Assembly: GCA_964412555.1 (NCBI GenBank)
Contig: CAYPPG010000071.1
Coordinates: 1-35,975, forward strand
Origin: CAYPPG01 sp964412555
GTDB taxonomy: Bacteria; Hinthialibacterota; Hinthialibacteria; Hinthialibacterales; Hinthialibacteraceae
DNA: 35,975 nucleotides
Direction of reading: 5' to 3'
In this document: piece after piece, positions 15,265-22,652 of the stretch
Layout of the letters: each line of letters opens with the position of its first letter
Numbering within the stretch: position 1 is the stretch's first letter
Position numbers and translations under genes: made by a program
Notes under the pieces: model-generated
The model's input: the letters and a program-made list of their open reading frames with translations, nothing else
Told to the model about the DNA's origin: nothing
Database searches by the model: none

Positions 15265-16191
15265 ATGGATGCGAAACATTTGCATATCCTGATTGTCGAT
15301 GAGGAAGAACGTTTTCGGGAAACGACTTCGTCTATGCTGCGAAAATGGGGATTCGATGTTACTGCCGTAGGGAATGGGATTGATGCAGTCCAAAAGATTA
15401 AGGAAGGACACGTTGACGTTGTTGTCTTGGATATCAAGATGCCTGGGGTAGATAGTGATCAGGCTTTGTATGAGATTCGAGCAATCCAGCACGATCTGCC
15501 GGTCATTATGCTGACCGGAGGGGGAATACCCCATTCGGCTAAGGAAGGTTTGGAGGAAGGTGTATTTGATTATTTAACCAAACCCTGCGCGATCGATCTT
15601 CTCGTTCAGAAAATTCGTGAAGCGTCCAGCCGTGAAAGCGGAGTTCGCGACAAGGAAGCTAGAGTATGCGATTTGATGATTCCATTGGATTCGTTCAGTA
15701 GTGTGCGGCTCGATCAAAGTGTGGCGGAAGCGATCGAACTGATTGTTGAAACCTATAATAATGCCACAACCACGCTGAGCATTCACGAATCGATCCATCG
15801 TTCCAGTTTGGTTTTGGATGATAAAGGGCATGTTGCCGGGATTATCACGTATACAGACATATTGCACGGTTTATTGCCGGAGTATATGGATTTGGCTGAG
15901 CATAAACCGATGTTGGCGGATTCCATGGTGATCGAATCCCCAGTTTTTTCCGGGATGTTTACCATCATGGCGCGTGATCTGGCGAACAAGAAGGTAAAGG
16001 AGATTATGTCGGATGCGCCGCCAATCATCGCCGCTGATGAGAATTTGATGGAAGCGGCGTGTGTGATGTTGAAAAAAAGGTTGCGGAGATTGTTAGTCGC
16101 AGAAGGTGATGAAATTGTGGGAGTGATTCGAGAACAGGATTTGTTCTTTGAAATCGCGAAAGTATTGCATACACCAATTTCTCAGACGTGA
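15265..16191 (+). CDS. response regulator with two CBS domains
   Basis: A 308-residue protein. The receiver domain (1-120) has the acidic D12/E13, phospho-acceptor D56 (VVLDIKMPG), T84 and K106 (YLTKP). It is followed by two CBS motifs, about 133-215 (VCDLMIP..., SSLVLDDKGHVAGIITYTDIL) and about 250-305 (VKEIMSDAPPIIAADENL, EGDEIVGVIREQDL). CBS pairs bind adenine nucleotides or c-di-AMP-type ligands, so the protein probably integrates phosphorylation and energy signals. It has no DNA-binding domain. I chose ATG 15265, which has AAGGAG seven bases upstream; a longer in-frame version starting at 15166 would run into the transporter stop region and the hairpin at 15217. It sits after the SLC13-like gene and may modulate it. 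Its stop is two bases from the convergent hydrolase. Confidence 0.88.
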   Translation: MDAKHLHILIVDEEERFRETTSSMLRKWGFDVTAVGNGIDAVQKIKEGHVDVVVLDIKMPGVDSDQALYEIRAIQHDLPVIMLTGGGIPHSAKEGLEEGVFDYLTKPCAIDLLVQKIREASSRESGVRDKEARVCDLMIPLDSFSSVRLDQSVAEAIELIVETYNNATTTLSIHESIHRSSLVLDDKGHVAGIITYTDILHGLLPEYMDLAEHKPMLADSMVIESPVFSGMFTIMARDLANKKVKEIMSDAPPIIAADENLMEAACVMLKKRLRRLLVAEGDEIVGVIREQDLFFEIAKVLHTPISQT

Positions 16192-16193
16192 AT

Positions 16194-17459
16194 TCATTCG
16201 ATGAAATCCCTTCCTGTTTTTCGGTAACTTTCCCATTTTTTGCTGGTTGCAAAAACTTTTACTTCATAAGGCATCATCCGCGTGATAAAATTTCCGTCGT
16301 TGACGGTGGTATGTTCATCACCATACAATTGCACCATTTTTTTGCCGTTCAATTCTTTTAATCCACTGAGTTCCACTCCCATATGCCGGAAATTGTCTTC
16401 GTTGACTAAAATGATGAGCCATTCGTTTCCTGAACGACGAACGGTGTATTGGACTCCTCTGGTTGGATTTTCTTCTGGTGGAATTTCGATCAAGGATAAT
16501 TGTGTCCCTTTTTCTTCTGCCGCCGTTAGGAACGGTTGAAGGGCAGACAGTTCGGAAGTCAGGGCATAAATCGATTGCCTGAAATCTTCGGATTTCAAGT
16601 AATGAGATCCCCAATAGAGGATCCCTTTTGCGCCGTGGGTGATGACATCATAGGCCATGAAGCGGGATTCAGTGAAGGTGGGGTATGCGAGTTCTTTTAT
16701 ACCGTAATAGTCACCCAATTCGCTCCAAGCAAAAGCCTGCAGGACCATCCAAACCGGCCGGCCTTGTCCAACCTCTTTCCAGCGTTCTGTCGCGGAAGCC
16801 ATGCGGTGGATACGGCGGTCTTCTTTTTTGACGGGGTAGATATCACAACCGGTGATATCGATGTAATCAAGATATTGACGGACATAATATAAATCGCTTT
16901 GTAAAGCTTCGTTGATCCAGAACGGCCGGTGCAGCGGATCATGGCTGCGAATGTATTCGACCGTTTCCCGCATGGCGGGGATGATTTTGTTCGCTTGTTC
17001 TTCGGCATATTGCACAGCGTTCGGTGTTTGTTTCCACCAGGCGCCGGATATTTTATGAATCTTGTGTACCCGGAAGAGGCGGCTGGCGGCAGTGAAATTC
17101 CAAGCGATTTCGTCGGGACCTTCCCAAACAACAATAGCGGGATGGTCGATGAGGGAATCGATTCTTTGTTTCATTTTGTCCGTCACACCGTTTTGAAAGG
17201 GAAGAGGCATGACGGCTTTCATTCCGAGTGATCCGACACGTTCCACATCATCCCGGGTGCGGCAGCGAATGAGGTTGACTCCGGCTTCGGCCATTTCTTT
17301 TAACTTTGCATCGTCATCAGGAAGCTCATAAAATCCGATGGGGAAGTGTTGTTTTCCGTCGATGGGAATAAAGCCATCAACTGGTTTGAGTTCAGCTGAT
17401 GAGCAAAACATGCCGAATGCAATAAATGAAACTAGTAAGAACGATGGTAAATTTTTCAT
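16194..17459 (-). CDS. exported TIM-barrel glycoside-hydrolase-like protein
   Basis: A 421-residue protein with a Sec signal peptide (about residues 1-21, ending CSSAE). The N-terminal segment FPIGFYELPDDDAKLKEMAEAGVNLIRCR and the later VVWEGPDEIAW (111-120, candidate acid/base E117) resemble clan GH-A barrels; DIYPV, WMVLQAF and GILYWGSHYL are further barrel strands. The C-terminal third (about 330-421) is a small beta-domain (TRGVQYTVRRSGNEWLIILVNED). No specific GH family is recognisable, and a catalytic nucleophile is not clear. A strong AAGGAGGA lies upstream. It is probably co-transcribed with the DUF4038 gene just upstream on the same strand (16-base gap), implying joint action on an extracellular glycan. 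Confidence 0.8.
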   Translation of the reverse strand: MKNLPSFLLVSFIAFGMFCSSAELKPVDGFIPIDGKQHFPIGFYELPDDDAKLKEMAEAGVNLIRCRTRDDVERVGSLGMKAVMPLPFQNGVTDKMKQRIDSLIDHPAIVVWEGPDEIAWNFTAASRLFRVHKIHKISGAWWKQTPNAVQYAEEQANKIIPAMRETVEYIRSHDPLHRPFWINEALQSDLYYVRQYLDYIDITGCDIYPVKKEDRRIHRMASATERWKEVGQGRPVWMVLQAFAWSELGDYYGIKELAYPTFTESRFMAYDVITHGAKGILYWGSHYLKSEDFRQSIYALTSELSALQPFLTAAEEKGTQLSLIEIPPEENPTRGVQYTVRRSGNEWLIILVNEDNFRHMGVELSGLKELNGKKMVQLYGDEHTTVNDGNFITRMMPYEVKVFATSKKWESYRKTGRDFIE

Positions 17460-17475
17460 GGAACATTCCTCCTTA

Positions 17476-19329
17476 TTATTCTGATAGAATTAAAGAAAGT
17501 CCCCAATCTGTAGAAGAGGGATCGGTGTGGTCCGGATAATCCGGTAACTTGATTTCTCCGTTAGAATCTGCAATCAAATGATTTTGATCGATTTTAATCC
17601 AGTCACCGGTACGAGGATTGAACCACTTTCCTTGATATTTTCCGTCAGGTTTTACTCCGGATAGAGTTGCCCTGGGACAATTTCTTTCGAAGTATAAAAG
17701 GAAGAAATCTTTTTCCGGAGTGCGGGCGCAATACGCCCAGCCTTCATAGCCGTTGGTTTTACCGGATTGATGGGGAGTGAGTAACTTGTTAGTCGGTATT
17801 AAGTTTCGATACCGATTTCCTTCGGATAGAACAAACGTGCGCAGGTACTCCATCTGTTGGCCGGACGGCCATTGAATGGCATCCCAGATATGGTGTTTCG
17901 ATTCTTCTTCGATATTCCCGCCCCATAGACTACCACCACCTTTGTTTGTGGTTCCACCGGCGCCATAAATATGTCCAGCCAAACCGCCGGATAGGACGCT
18001 GCCGTACATTCCGGAACGGCAGTATAGTGCGGCAGTTTCTGATCCGGCGGGTGGATCTTCGCCCCAGCCGTCATAATACGGTTCACCGTTCAAGCAGGGG
18101 AGAGGCGGTTGAGCAAAGAAGATTTCTGTAAGGAGCGCATAATTGTTGTGGGTGCGTTTGTTGCCGATTTGATGGAAGGTGATCCATTTTGCGTCTTTGC
18201 GGTGATCGAACATGTGTAAGGAGGAGCCGGCGGAATTGCAGCCAGCCAAAGTTCCGAATGGGGGATGGCCGTATTTTTCGATAACAAGGTTGGCGGCCTC
18301 ATTCCAATCCTCGAGTGGAATCGTGTTGGCGTTCCAGTCAAAATGAATGGGGCTGAATAGGCAATTGTTGGCTTGGTAGCGGCTCCAAATATATTGAATG
18401 TATCGTGTATACGAATCGGGCCACTCATAGTATTTCTTCCATGCTTGGCCGATGTCGCGGCGGGCGACTTCAAGAAACGGAATGAATCCTTGTTCATTCA
18501 AATAGTCGATTTTCTTGTCCAGGCTTTGGAAATATTTCGGATTGATCCTATAGACATCGGGGAAATATTTTTCGTAACCAGGAACCTTACCCGGAAAATG
18601 AAAGGGATAGTTGCCGTCTTCGTCCCGCATGTCTTTCACACTGCCGGTTCCGTGTTGCGGCCATCCGTCTCGTAAGGCGGTGCCATTATCGGTAATCAAT
18701 CTAGGCGGTTTATCGTCGTTGATCCAATGGGGAAAAGCGGCAATGACGGCGATACCGTTATAGCCTTGTTGTTTGCGATAACGGACGTAATCTTTGAATC
18801 CTGCTTGGGGGCCGATTTCGTGTTTTGTATCACTTTCCCGCCAGGGGAAACGGTGGGTGAATGCCGACCACCAGGTATCGGCGGTATAAAAAAATGAAGT
18901 TCCATCGGCGTATTCGAATGTATGTCCATCCGCGGATGCTTGGATCATACCACGGCGGCAGGGATTTTCACGTTTTTCTTTTTCTGTCCATTCTATGGCT
19001 GTAAATGATCCTTTTTGTCCGTTCAATCCATCGTCCGATTGATTCGAACCACTTTGCCAGGACCAGGTTCCGGAAGACACGGCTAGAATTCGAACGCGAA
19101 ATTGATTATCCCCATCCCAAAATCCATAACAACGCTTATTGAAATTGGGTCCTTTTAAATCCACCCATACGGCTACGTCTGTATATGGATTATCATAGTT
19201 CTGTTTCGCATAGAGTGGGATATCCACTTTTTCCCACACGTGGACAGTCTCGCATCGTGGCGATAGGACGATGCAAAAAGATAAAAATAATATGATTGCC
19301 AAGCCGTGAATTTGTTTGTGAAGTTTCAT
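17476..19329 (-). CDS. exported DUF5060/DUF4038 glycoside hydrolase (apiosidase-like, GH140-like)
   Basis: A 617-residue secreted protein. A signal peptide spans about residues 1-26. An N-terminal DUF5060 beta-domain (about 30-120) has VHVWEKVDIPL, WVDLKGPNF, FWDGDNQFRVRILAVSSGTW. The central DUF4038 TIM barrel (about 130-500) has DTWWSAFTHRFPW, FKDYVRYRKQQGYNGIAVIAAFP, LEVARRDIGQAW and PCLNGEPYYDGWG (nucleophile-type Glu). The C terminus (about 520-617) resembles the putative collagen-binding domain that often follows DUF4038, with WFNPRTGDW and PDHTDPSSTDWGLSLIL. DUF4038 includes the rhamnogalacturonan-II apiosidases (GH140), so plant pectin side chains are a candidate target. GGGGAG precedes the ATG. 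It is divergent from the hydrolase at 19458. Confidence 0.88.
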   Translation of the reverse strand: MKLHKQIHGLAIILFLSFCIVLSPRCETVHVWEKVDIPLYAKQNYDNPYTDVAVWVDLKGPNFNKRCYGFWDGDNQFRVRILAVSSGTWSWQSGSNQSDDGLNGQKGSFTAIEWTEKEKRENPCRRGMIQASADGHTFEYADGTSFFYTADTWWSAFTHRFPWRESDTKHEIGPQAGFKDYVRYRKQQGYNGIAVIAAFPHWINDDKPPRLITDNGTALRDGWPQHGTGSVKDMRDEDGNYPFHFPGKVPGYEKYFPDVYRINPKYFQSLDKKIDYLNEQGFIPFLEVARRDIGQAWKKYYEWPDSYTRYIQYIWSRYQANNCLFSPIHFDWNANTIPLEDWNEAANLVIEKYGHPPFGTLAGCNSAGSSLHMFDHRKDAKWITFHQIGNKRTHNNYALLTEIFFAQPPLPCLNGEPYYDGWGEDPPAGSETAALYCRSGMYGSVLSGGLAGHIYGAGGTTNKGGGSLWGGNIEEESKHHIWDAIQWPSGQQMEYLRTFVLSEGNRYRNLIPTNKLLTPHQSGKTNGYEGWAYCARTPEKDFFLLYFERNCPRATLSGVKPDGKYQGKWFNPRTGDWIKIDQNHLIADSNGEIKLPDYPDHTDPSSTDWGLSLILSE

Positions 19330-19365
19330 TCAGTTCTCCCCTCTTGACTCTCTGCTCAGGTTCCT

Positions 19366-19378
19366 GTATTTCAAATAC
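19366..19378. promoter_or_regulatory. palindrome in divergent hydrolase intergenic region, possible operator
   Basis: GTATTT-C-AAATAC is a perfect 6-base inverted repeat around one base in the 128-base gap between the divergent hydrolase genes. Its position would allow one regulator to control both sides. The short arms make this weak. Confidence 0.22.
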
Positions 19379-19457
19379 GAAACCATCATACTGATGAATC
19401 ATGGCATGTATAGTCATAAGGCACTATCAAAACCTTACATTGGAAAGCGATAACAAG

Positions 19458-21605
19458 ATGAAAAAAATTACAATTATTTTCTCACTCCTGTTTCTATCTG
19501 TAATATGCAACACTCAAGAGTTGAAGCCATTCCATATTGATTGGAAACTTCATTCCGATTCTGCGATCGATTTGACGTTTCTTCACGATGCGCCTGCGGG
19601 AAAAGATGGTCAGATTCGCATCGAGAACGGTCATTTTGTAAAACCGGATAGAAAGCGGTTTCGGATTTGGGGAATCAATTTTTCTTCACGAGCCTGTTTT
19701 ACCAGCAAACAGGATGCGCCAATGATAGCGGAATATTTGGCGCGGATGGGATTGAACTGTGTCCGATTCCATCATATGGATAATCCGGGCACCGGTTTAT
19801 TAAACGGTGATCCGAATACGACTCGTGAACTTCATCCTGATGTTCTCGACCGGTTGGATTTTTTGATCGCCGAACTCAAGAAGAGGGGGATTTACACCAA
19901 TCTCAATTTGAATGTTTCACGGCAATATAAAGAAGGGGATGATGTTCGTGAATTCGAGTATCTTGGGTATGCCAAAGGTGTGACATATTTCGACAAGCGA
20001 ATCATCGAGCTGCAGAAGGAGTATGCTGAGCAGTTGTTGACTCATTACAATCCCTATACGAAATCGGAGTACCGAAATGAACCGGCGGTTGTGATTGTGG
20101 AGATCGTCAATGAGAATTCCATCGTCGAATCCTGGTTCAATAACCGTCTGCTCGGGGAAAATACCAAGAAGAATCCAGGGACGTGGACGGATATCCCTCC
20201 GTCATACGGAAGCGCTTTGACTGAACTTTATAATACATGGTTAAAGGAGAATTTGACGGAGGATGAACTCAAGCGTCTTCGAAAAGAAGTACAAATCGCT
20301 GACGATGAAATGATCCCCCGCTTGAGGCGGGAGCAATTTCATGAGGCTTCCACATTTCATTTTCATACGGAAGCATCGTTTTACATGGATATCGAAAAGA
20401 ATTATTTTTTGGATATGTATGATTTTTTGAAGAAGGATTTGCAAGTACAAGCGGCGATCGTCGGTTCTTCCGATCACAATCATTATCGTTCTGGATATCC
20501 TCATTTAAGTGCCACTTCTTTAATGGATGTTGTGGATGGCCATGTGTATTGGCAGCATCCGCATTATACCGGAGGGCGGACGGGCAGAAGGCGGAATTTT
20601 ACGATCCCGAATACGCCGATGGTTAACGATCCGCACTTTTCGACGGTTGTTCAACTTTCCAGAACTGCTATGGCCGGCAAGCCCTATACGGTTTCGGAAG
20701 TGAATCATCCTTATCCGAATGAATATGCCTGTGAAGGCGTTCCGATTCTGGCCGCCTATGCGATGCTGCAGGATTGGGATGGGATTTTTTGGTATACTTT
20801 CGAACATGCGACTCCGGATTCTTGGGAAAATCGGATGCGGGGGCATTTCGATTTCCGTCCGGATCCGGTGAAGATGGCGAGTATCGCTTCTACCGCGATT
20901 ACGTTTTTACGAAACGATGTTAATCCGGCGAAGAAAACCGTGTCACGATCGTATTCCAGGGATCAGGTCATCGATAGTTTGTTGCTCTCTTCCAATGAAC
21001 GCCCTTATTTTACCCCCGGATTTTCTCTCTCGATCCCCTTGATTCACTCGACTCGAATCGAGTCGCTCCACGGGGAACAAACGGATTACTCCAGCGATGA
21101 AACTCCCTCAAAAATCGTTTCCGATACCGGCGAACTGGTCTGGTTGATTGAAAAAGAGAACAAGGGGATGGTTACGGTCAATACGCCACACTCGCAATCG
21201 TTGATCGGATTTGTCAAAGAACATCCGGTTGAATTGATGAATCTTTCCGCTGTGGTGGAAAATGAATTTTGTGCGATTCATTGTGTCTCGCTGGATGGGA
21301 AGCCGATATCTCGGGCAAAGCGCATGCTTTTGACAGCCACATCGAAAGCGCTGAATAGCGGAACGGTATGGAATGACAATCATACGTCTTTGGAGGATTG
21401 GGGAGGCGAACCGATGCGTGTGGAGCCTGTAATGGGTACGATTTTATTAAAAGATTTGAAAGATGCGGCAAATGTTTTGGTTTCTCCGCTCGATGAACGC
21501 GGAATTCCTGTTCAAGAAACAATTGTTGCAAAGAAAGAGAAAGACCAATGGGAGTTTCCGATTGGAGTGCCTACGACAGTTTGGTATATGATTCAAGTAC
21601 GGTGA
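19458..21605 (+). CDS. exported clan GH-A glycoside hydrolase-like protein
   Basis: A 715-residue protein with a signal peptide (MKKITIIFSLLFLSVIC, then NTQE). The N-terminal barrel contains KRFRIWGINFSSRAC, YLARMGLNCVRFHHMDN, LDRLDFLIAELKKRGIYTNLNLNVS (the last matches GH5-like barrel strands). The catalytic acid/base is probably E219 in VVIVEIVNENS, and the nucleophile E414 in YTVSEVNHPYPNEY, with DGHVYWQHP before it. The C-terminal portion (about 480-715) holds a beta-domain whose function I cannot name. An upstream in-frame ATG at 19401 would bury the signal peptide, so ATG 19458 is preferred. It is divergent from the DUF4038/GH pair and likely belongs to the same glycan-use locus. The family is not assigned; clan membership is fairly sure. 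Confidence 0.85.
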   Translation: MKKITIIFSLLFLSVICNTQELKPFHIDWKLHSDSAIDLTFLHDAPAGKDGQIRIENGHFVKPDRKRFRIWGINFSSRACFTSKQDAPMIAEYLARMGLNCVRFHHMDNPGTGLLNGDPNTTRELHPDVLDRLDFLIAELKKRGIYTNLNLNVSRQYKEGDDVREFEYLGYAKGVTYFDKRIIELQKEYAEQLLTHYNPYTKSEYRNEPAVVIVEIVNENSIVESWFNNRLLGENTKKNPGTWTDIPPSYGSALTELYNTWLKENLTEDELKRLRKEVQIADDEMIPRLRREQFHEASTFHFHTEASFYMDIEKNYFLDMYDFLKKDLQVQAAIVGSSDHNHYRSGYPHLSATSLMDVVDGHVYWQHPHYTGGRTGRRRNFTIPNTPMVNDPHFSTVVQLSRTAMAGKPYTVSEVNHPYPNEYACEGVPILAAYAMLQDWDGIFWYTFEHATPDSWENRMRGHFDFRPDPVKMASIASTAITFLRNDVNPAKKTVSRSYSRDQVIDSLLLSSNERPYFTPGFSLSIPLIHSTRIESLHGEQTDYSSDETPSKIVSDTGELVWLIEKENKGMVTVNTPHSQSLIGFVKEHPVELMNLSAVVENEFCAIHCVSLDGKPISRAKRMLLTATSKALNSGTVWNDNHTSLEDWGGEPMRVEPVMGTILLKDLKDAANVLVSPLDERGIPVQETIVAKKEKDQWEFPIGVPTTVWYMIQVR

Positions 21606-21653
21606 AATGATGCAATTAGAATTTCTTTTTTTTGTTCGTTTTTTGGGGAGCCT

Positions 21654-21720
21654 TCATTGGATTGGATATCCACACTGTTCATGAATGACATCATCGATTT
21701 ATTTCATCAGCCGCATTGTT
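21654..21720 (-). pseudogene. relic of a second restriction-modification gene 3' end
   Basis: This stretch matches 22653-22719, the last ~66 bases of the large restriction-modification gene, at 58 of 67 positions and in the same orientation. Read on the minus strand it gives RLMK-stop-IDDVIHEQCGYPIQ-stop, against LMKQIDDVIHEHGGYPIQ-stop in the intact gene; the Gln codon has become TAA. No similarity extends beyond. It is therefore a decayed 3' tail of a paralogous enzyme gene, about 1 kb downstream of the live one, with hicB and other debris between the two copies. Confidence 0.8.
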
Positions 21721-21723
21721 GAG

Positions 21724-21746
21724 ATTTTGGGATTGAATCCCAAAAT
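21724..21746. terminator. palindrome after the hydrolase gene, possible terminator
   Basis: ATTTTGGGATT and its inverse AATCCCAAAAT flank a single G, giving a 9-10 base-pair stem with a TTGAA loop. It lies 118 bases after the hydrolase stop. There is no T-run after it, so termination is uncertain. Confidence 0.3.
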
Positions 21747-22135
21747 ATGAAAGAATTTGATACTGGATGGAAGAAAAGTGTGTCTGTTTCGTTGAATTAT
21801 CGGAAGGGATTAGCTCATTCAACAATGCAAGCGGATGTTTCTCTGAAAGGAAGCTTGACACGACACATTCTTATATGAGAAAATTGAGTAAAATCAAGAA
21901 AAACGGGAAGATTTCTCGACTCAAATGGGTATTCCCGGGTTGTATTGAATGATTGGATGAAAACGATAAGTTTTCGTAAGAGTGTGTTGCGGCGAGCGAA
22001 TCGAGTAACCCACTGGAATGATTCGGACTACAGATTCAATCTCAAAGCGATACAGTTGAAAAGGTAATACGGTATATTGTTAATTTAAAACAAAAAACCG
22101 GACTAATGTAATATGGAACATTGACGGGGTATAAA

Positions 22136-22348
22136 ATGAAATTTCGAGTGATCATTGAGCAAGACGAAGACGGTGTATTCGTAGCCGAAGTCCCATCACT
22201 TCCCGGCTGCATTTCACAGGGGAAAACCCGCACTGAGGCACTAGCCAATATCCAAGAAGCCGCCGAAGGCTATCTGGAAAGCCTCGAAGCCCATAACGAG
22301 CCGATTCCGCCATCCATCATGGAAGATACGATAGAAATCAATGCCTAA
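22136..22348 (+). CDS. HicB-family antitoxin (orphan)
   Basis: A 70-residue protein covering the partial RNase-H-like fold of HicB: MKFRVIIEQDEDGVFVAEVP, SLPGCISQGKTRTEALANI, QEAAEGYLESLE. This is close to the short HicB type that has no C-terminal DNA-binding domain. It normally neutralises a HicA mRNA interferase. ATG 22136 follows ACGGGGT; a TTG at 22121 adds five residues. The hicA gene starts in the usual overlapping position (ATG at 22341) but is truncated after nine codons, so this antitoxin appears to be an orphan. It may now only protect against related HicA toxins or be neutral. Confidence 0.88.
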   Translation: MKFRVIIEQDEDGVFVAEVPSLPGCISQGKTRTEALANIQEAAEGYLESLEAHNEPIPPSIMEDTIEINA

Positions 22349-22367
22349 ACTCCCTGTTGTTTCAGGC
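22341..22367 (+). pseudogene. hicA toxin 5' remnant
   Basis: MPKLPVVSG, the N-terminal beta-strand of HicA, starts at an ATG overlapping the hicB stop (8-base overlap), the normal arrangement for hicB-hicA. The HicA helix and catalytic His (G-S-H region) do not follow; the frame runs into unrelated sequence. The toxin is therefore lost by a deletion whose junction lies at about 22367. Confidence 0.65.
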
Positions 22368-22593
22368 CAAAAAGATTGTCCCCACTCAATTTGGATTCTT
22401 CGGTACCCCTATGGACGATGCAGAACGGGAGAAAGCCGAAAAGGCATTTCCAGAAGAGAAGAAGCAATTTGTGGCCAAGGTCAATGTAAATCCTTACGGA
22501 AGAACAAAAAAGTCAATGGAAAGAAAAAGTGGATGCAATCAATAAGGAACTCGAAGAGATTCGGGAACGGATGCGGAATTTTCAGCGGTAATT
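22367..22593 (+). pseudogene. frameshifted C-terminal scrap of an unrecognised protein
   Basis: Two frames join to give one plausible C terminus. From about 22366 to 22494 the frame reads KKIVPTQFGFFGTPMDDA then EREKAEKAFPEEKKQFVAKV; from about 22496 a second frame reads TEEQKSQWKEKVDAINK then ELEEIRERMRNFQR and stops at 22593. The second part is a charged, coiled-coil-like helix. A +1 shift near 22492-22496 would restore a continuous protein. The start is missing because it is joined to the hicA remnant. I do not recognise the parent family. Confidence 0.5.
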
Positions 22594-22652
22594 GAAATTT
22601 CACATAAACGGTAAGTTCAAAAAACTGTGCCCCTTTTGTTTCCCCAAATGTA

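Larger units (their letters stand above)
21606..22135. other. 530-base intergenic region with gene debris
   Basis: No intact gene is supported. It holds the restriction-gene relic at 21654-21720, a palindrome at 21724-21746, and short open frames without homology I can recognise. One is a basic 36-codon frame at 21957-22067 (MKTISFRKSVLRRANR at its start); another reads KKSVSVSLNYRKGLAHS at about 21769-21819 and stops soon after. A TTGAAA at 22056-22061 with GTTAAT 17 bases downstream could drive hicB (weak). Confidence 0.5.

Noticed and set aside
20311..20331. Palindrome CCCGC-TTGA-GGCGGG inside the hydrolase gene
   Set aside because: It lies in coding sequence, has a different loop length and is explained by codons; not a member of the hairpin family.
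21957..22067. 36-codon basic ORF before hicB
   Set aside because: Too short, no clear ribosome site, no family recognised; kept only as intergenic content.
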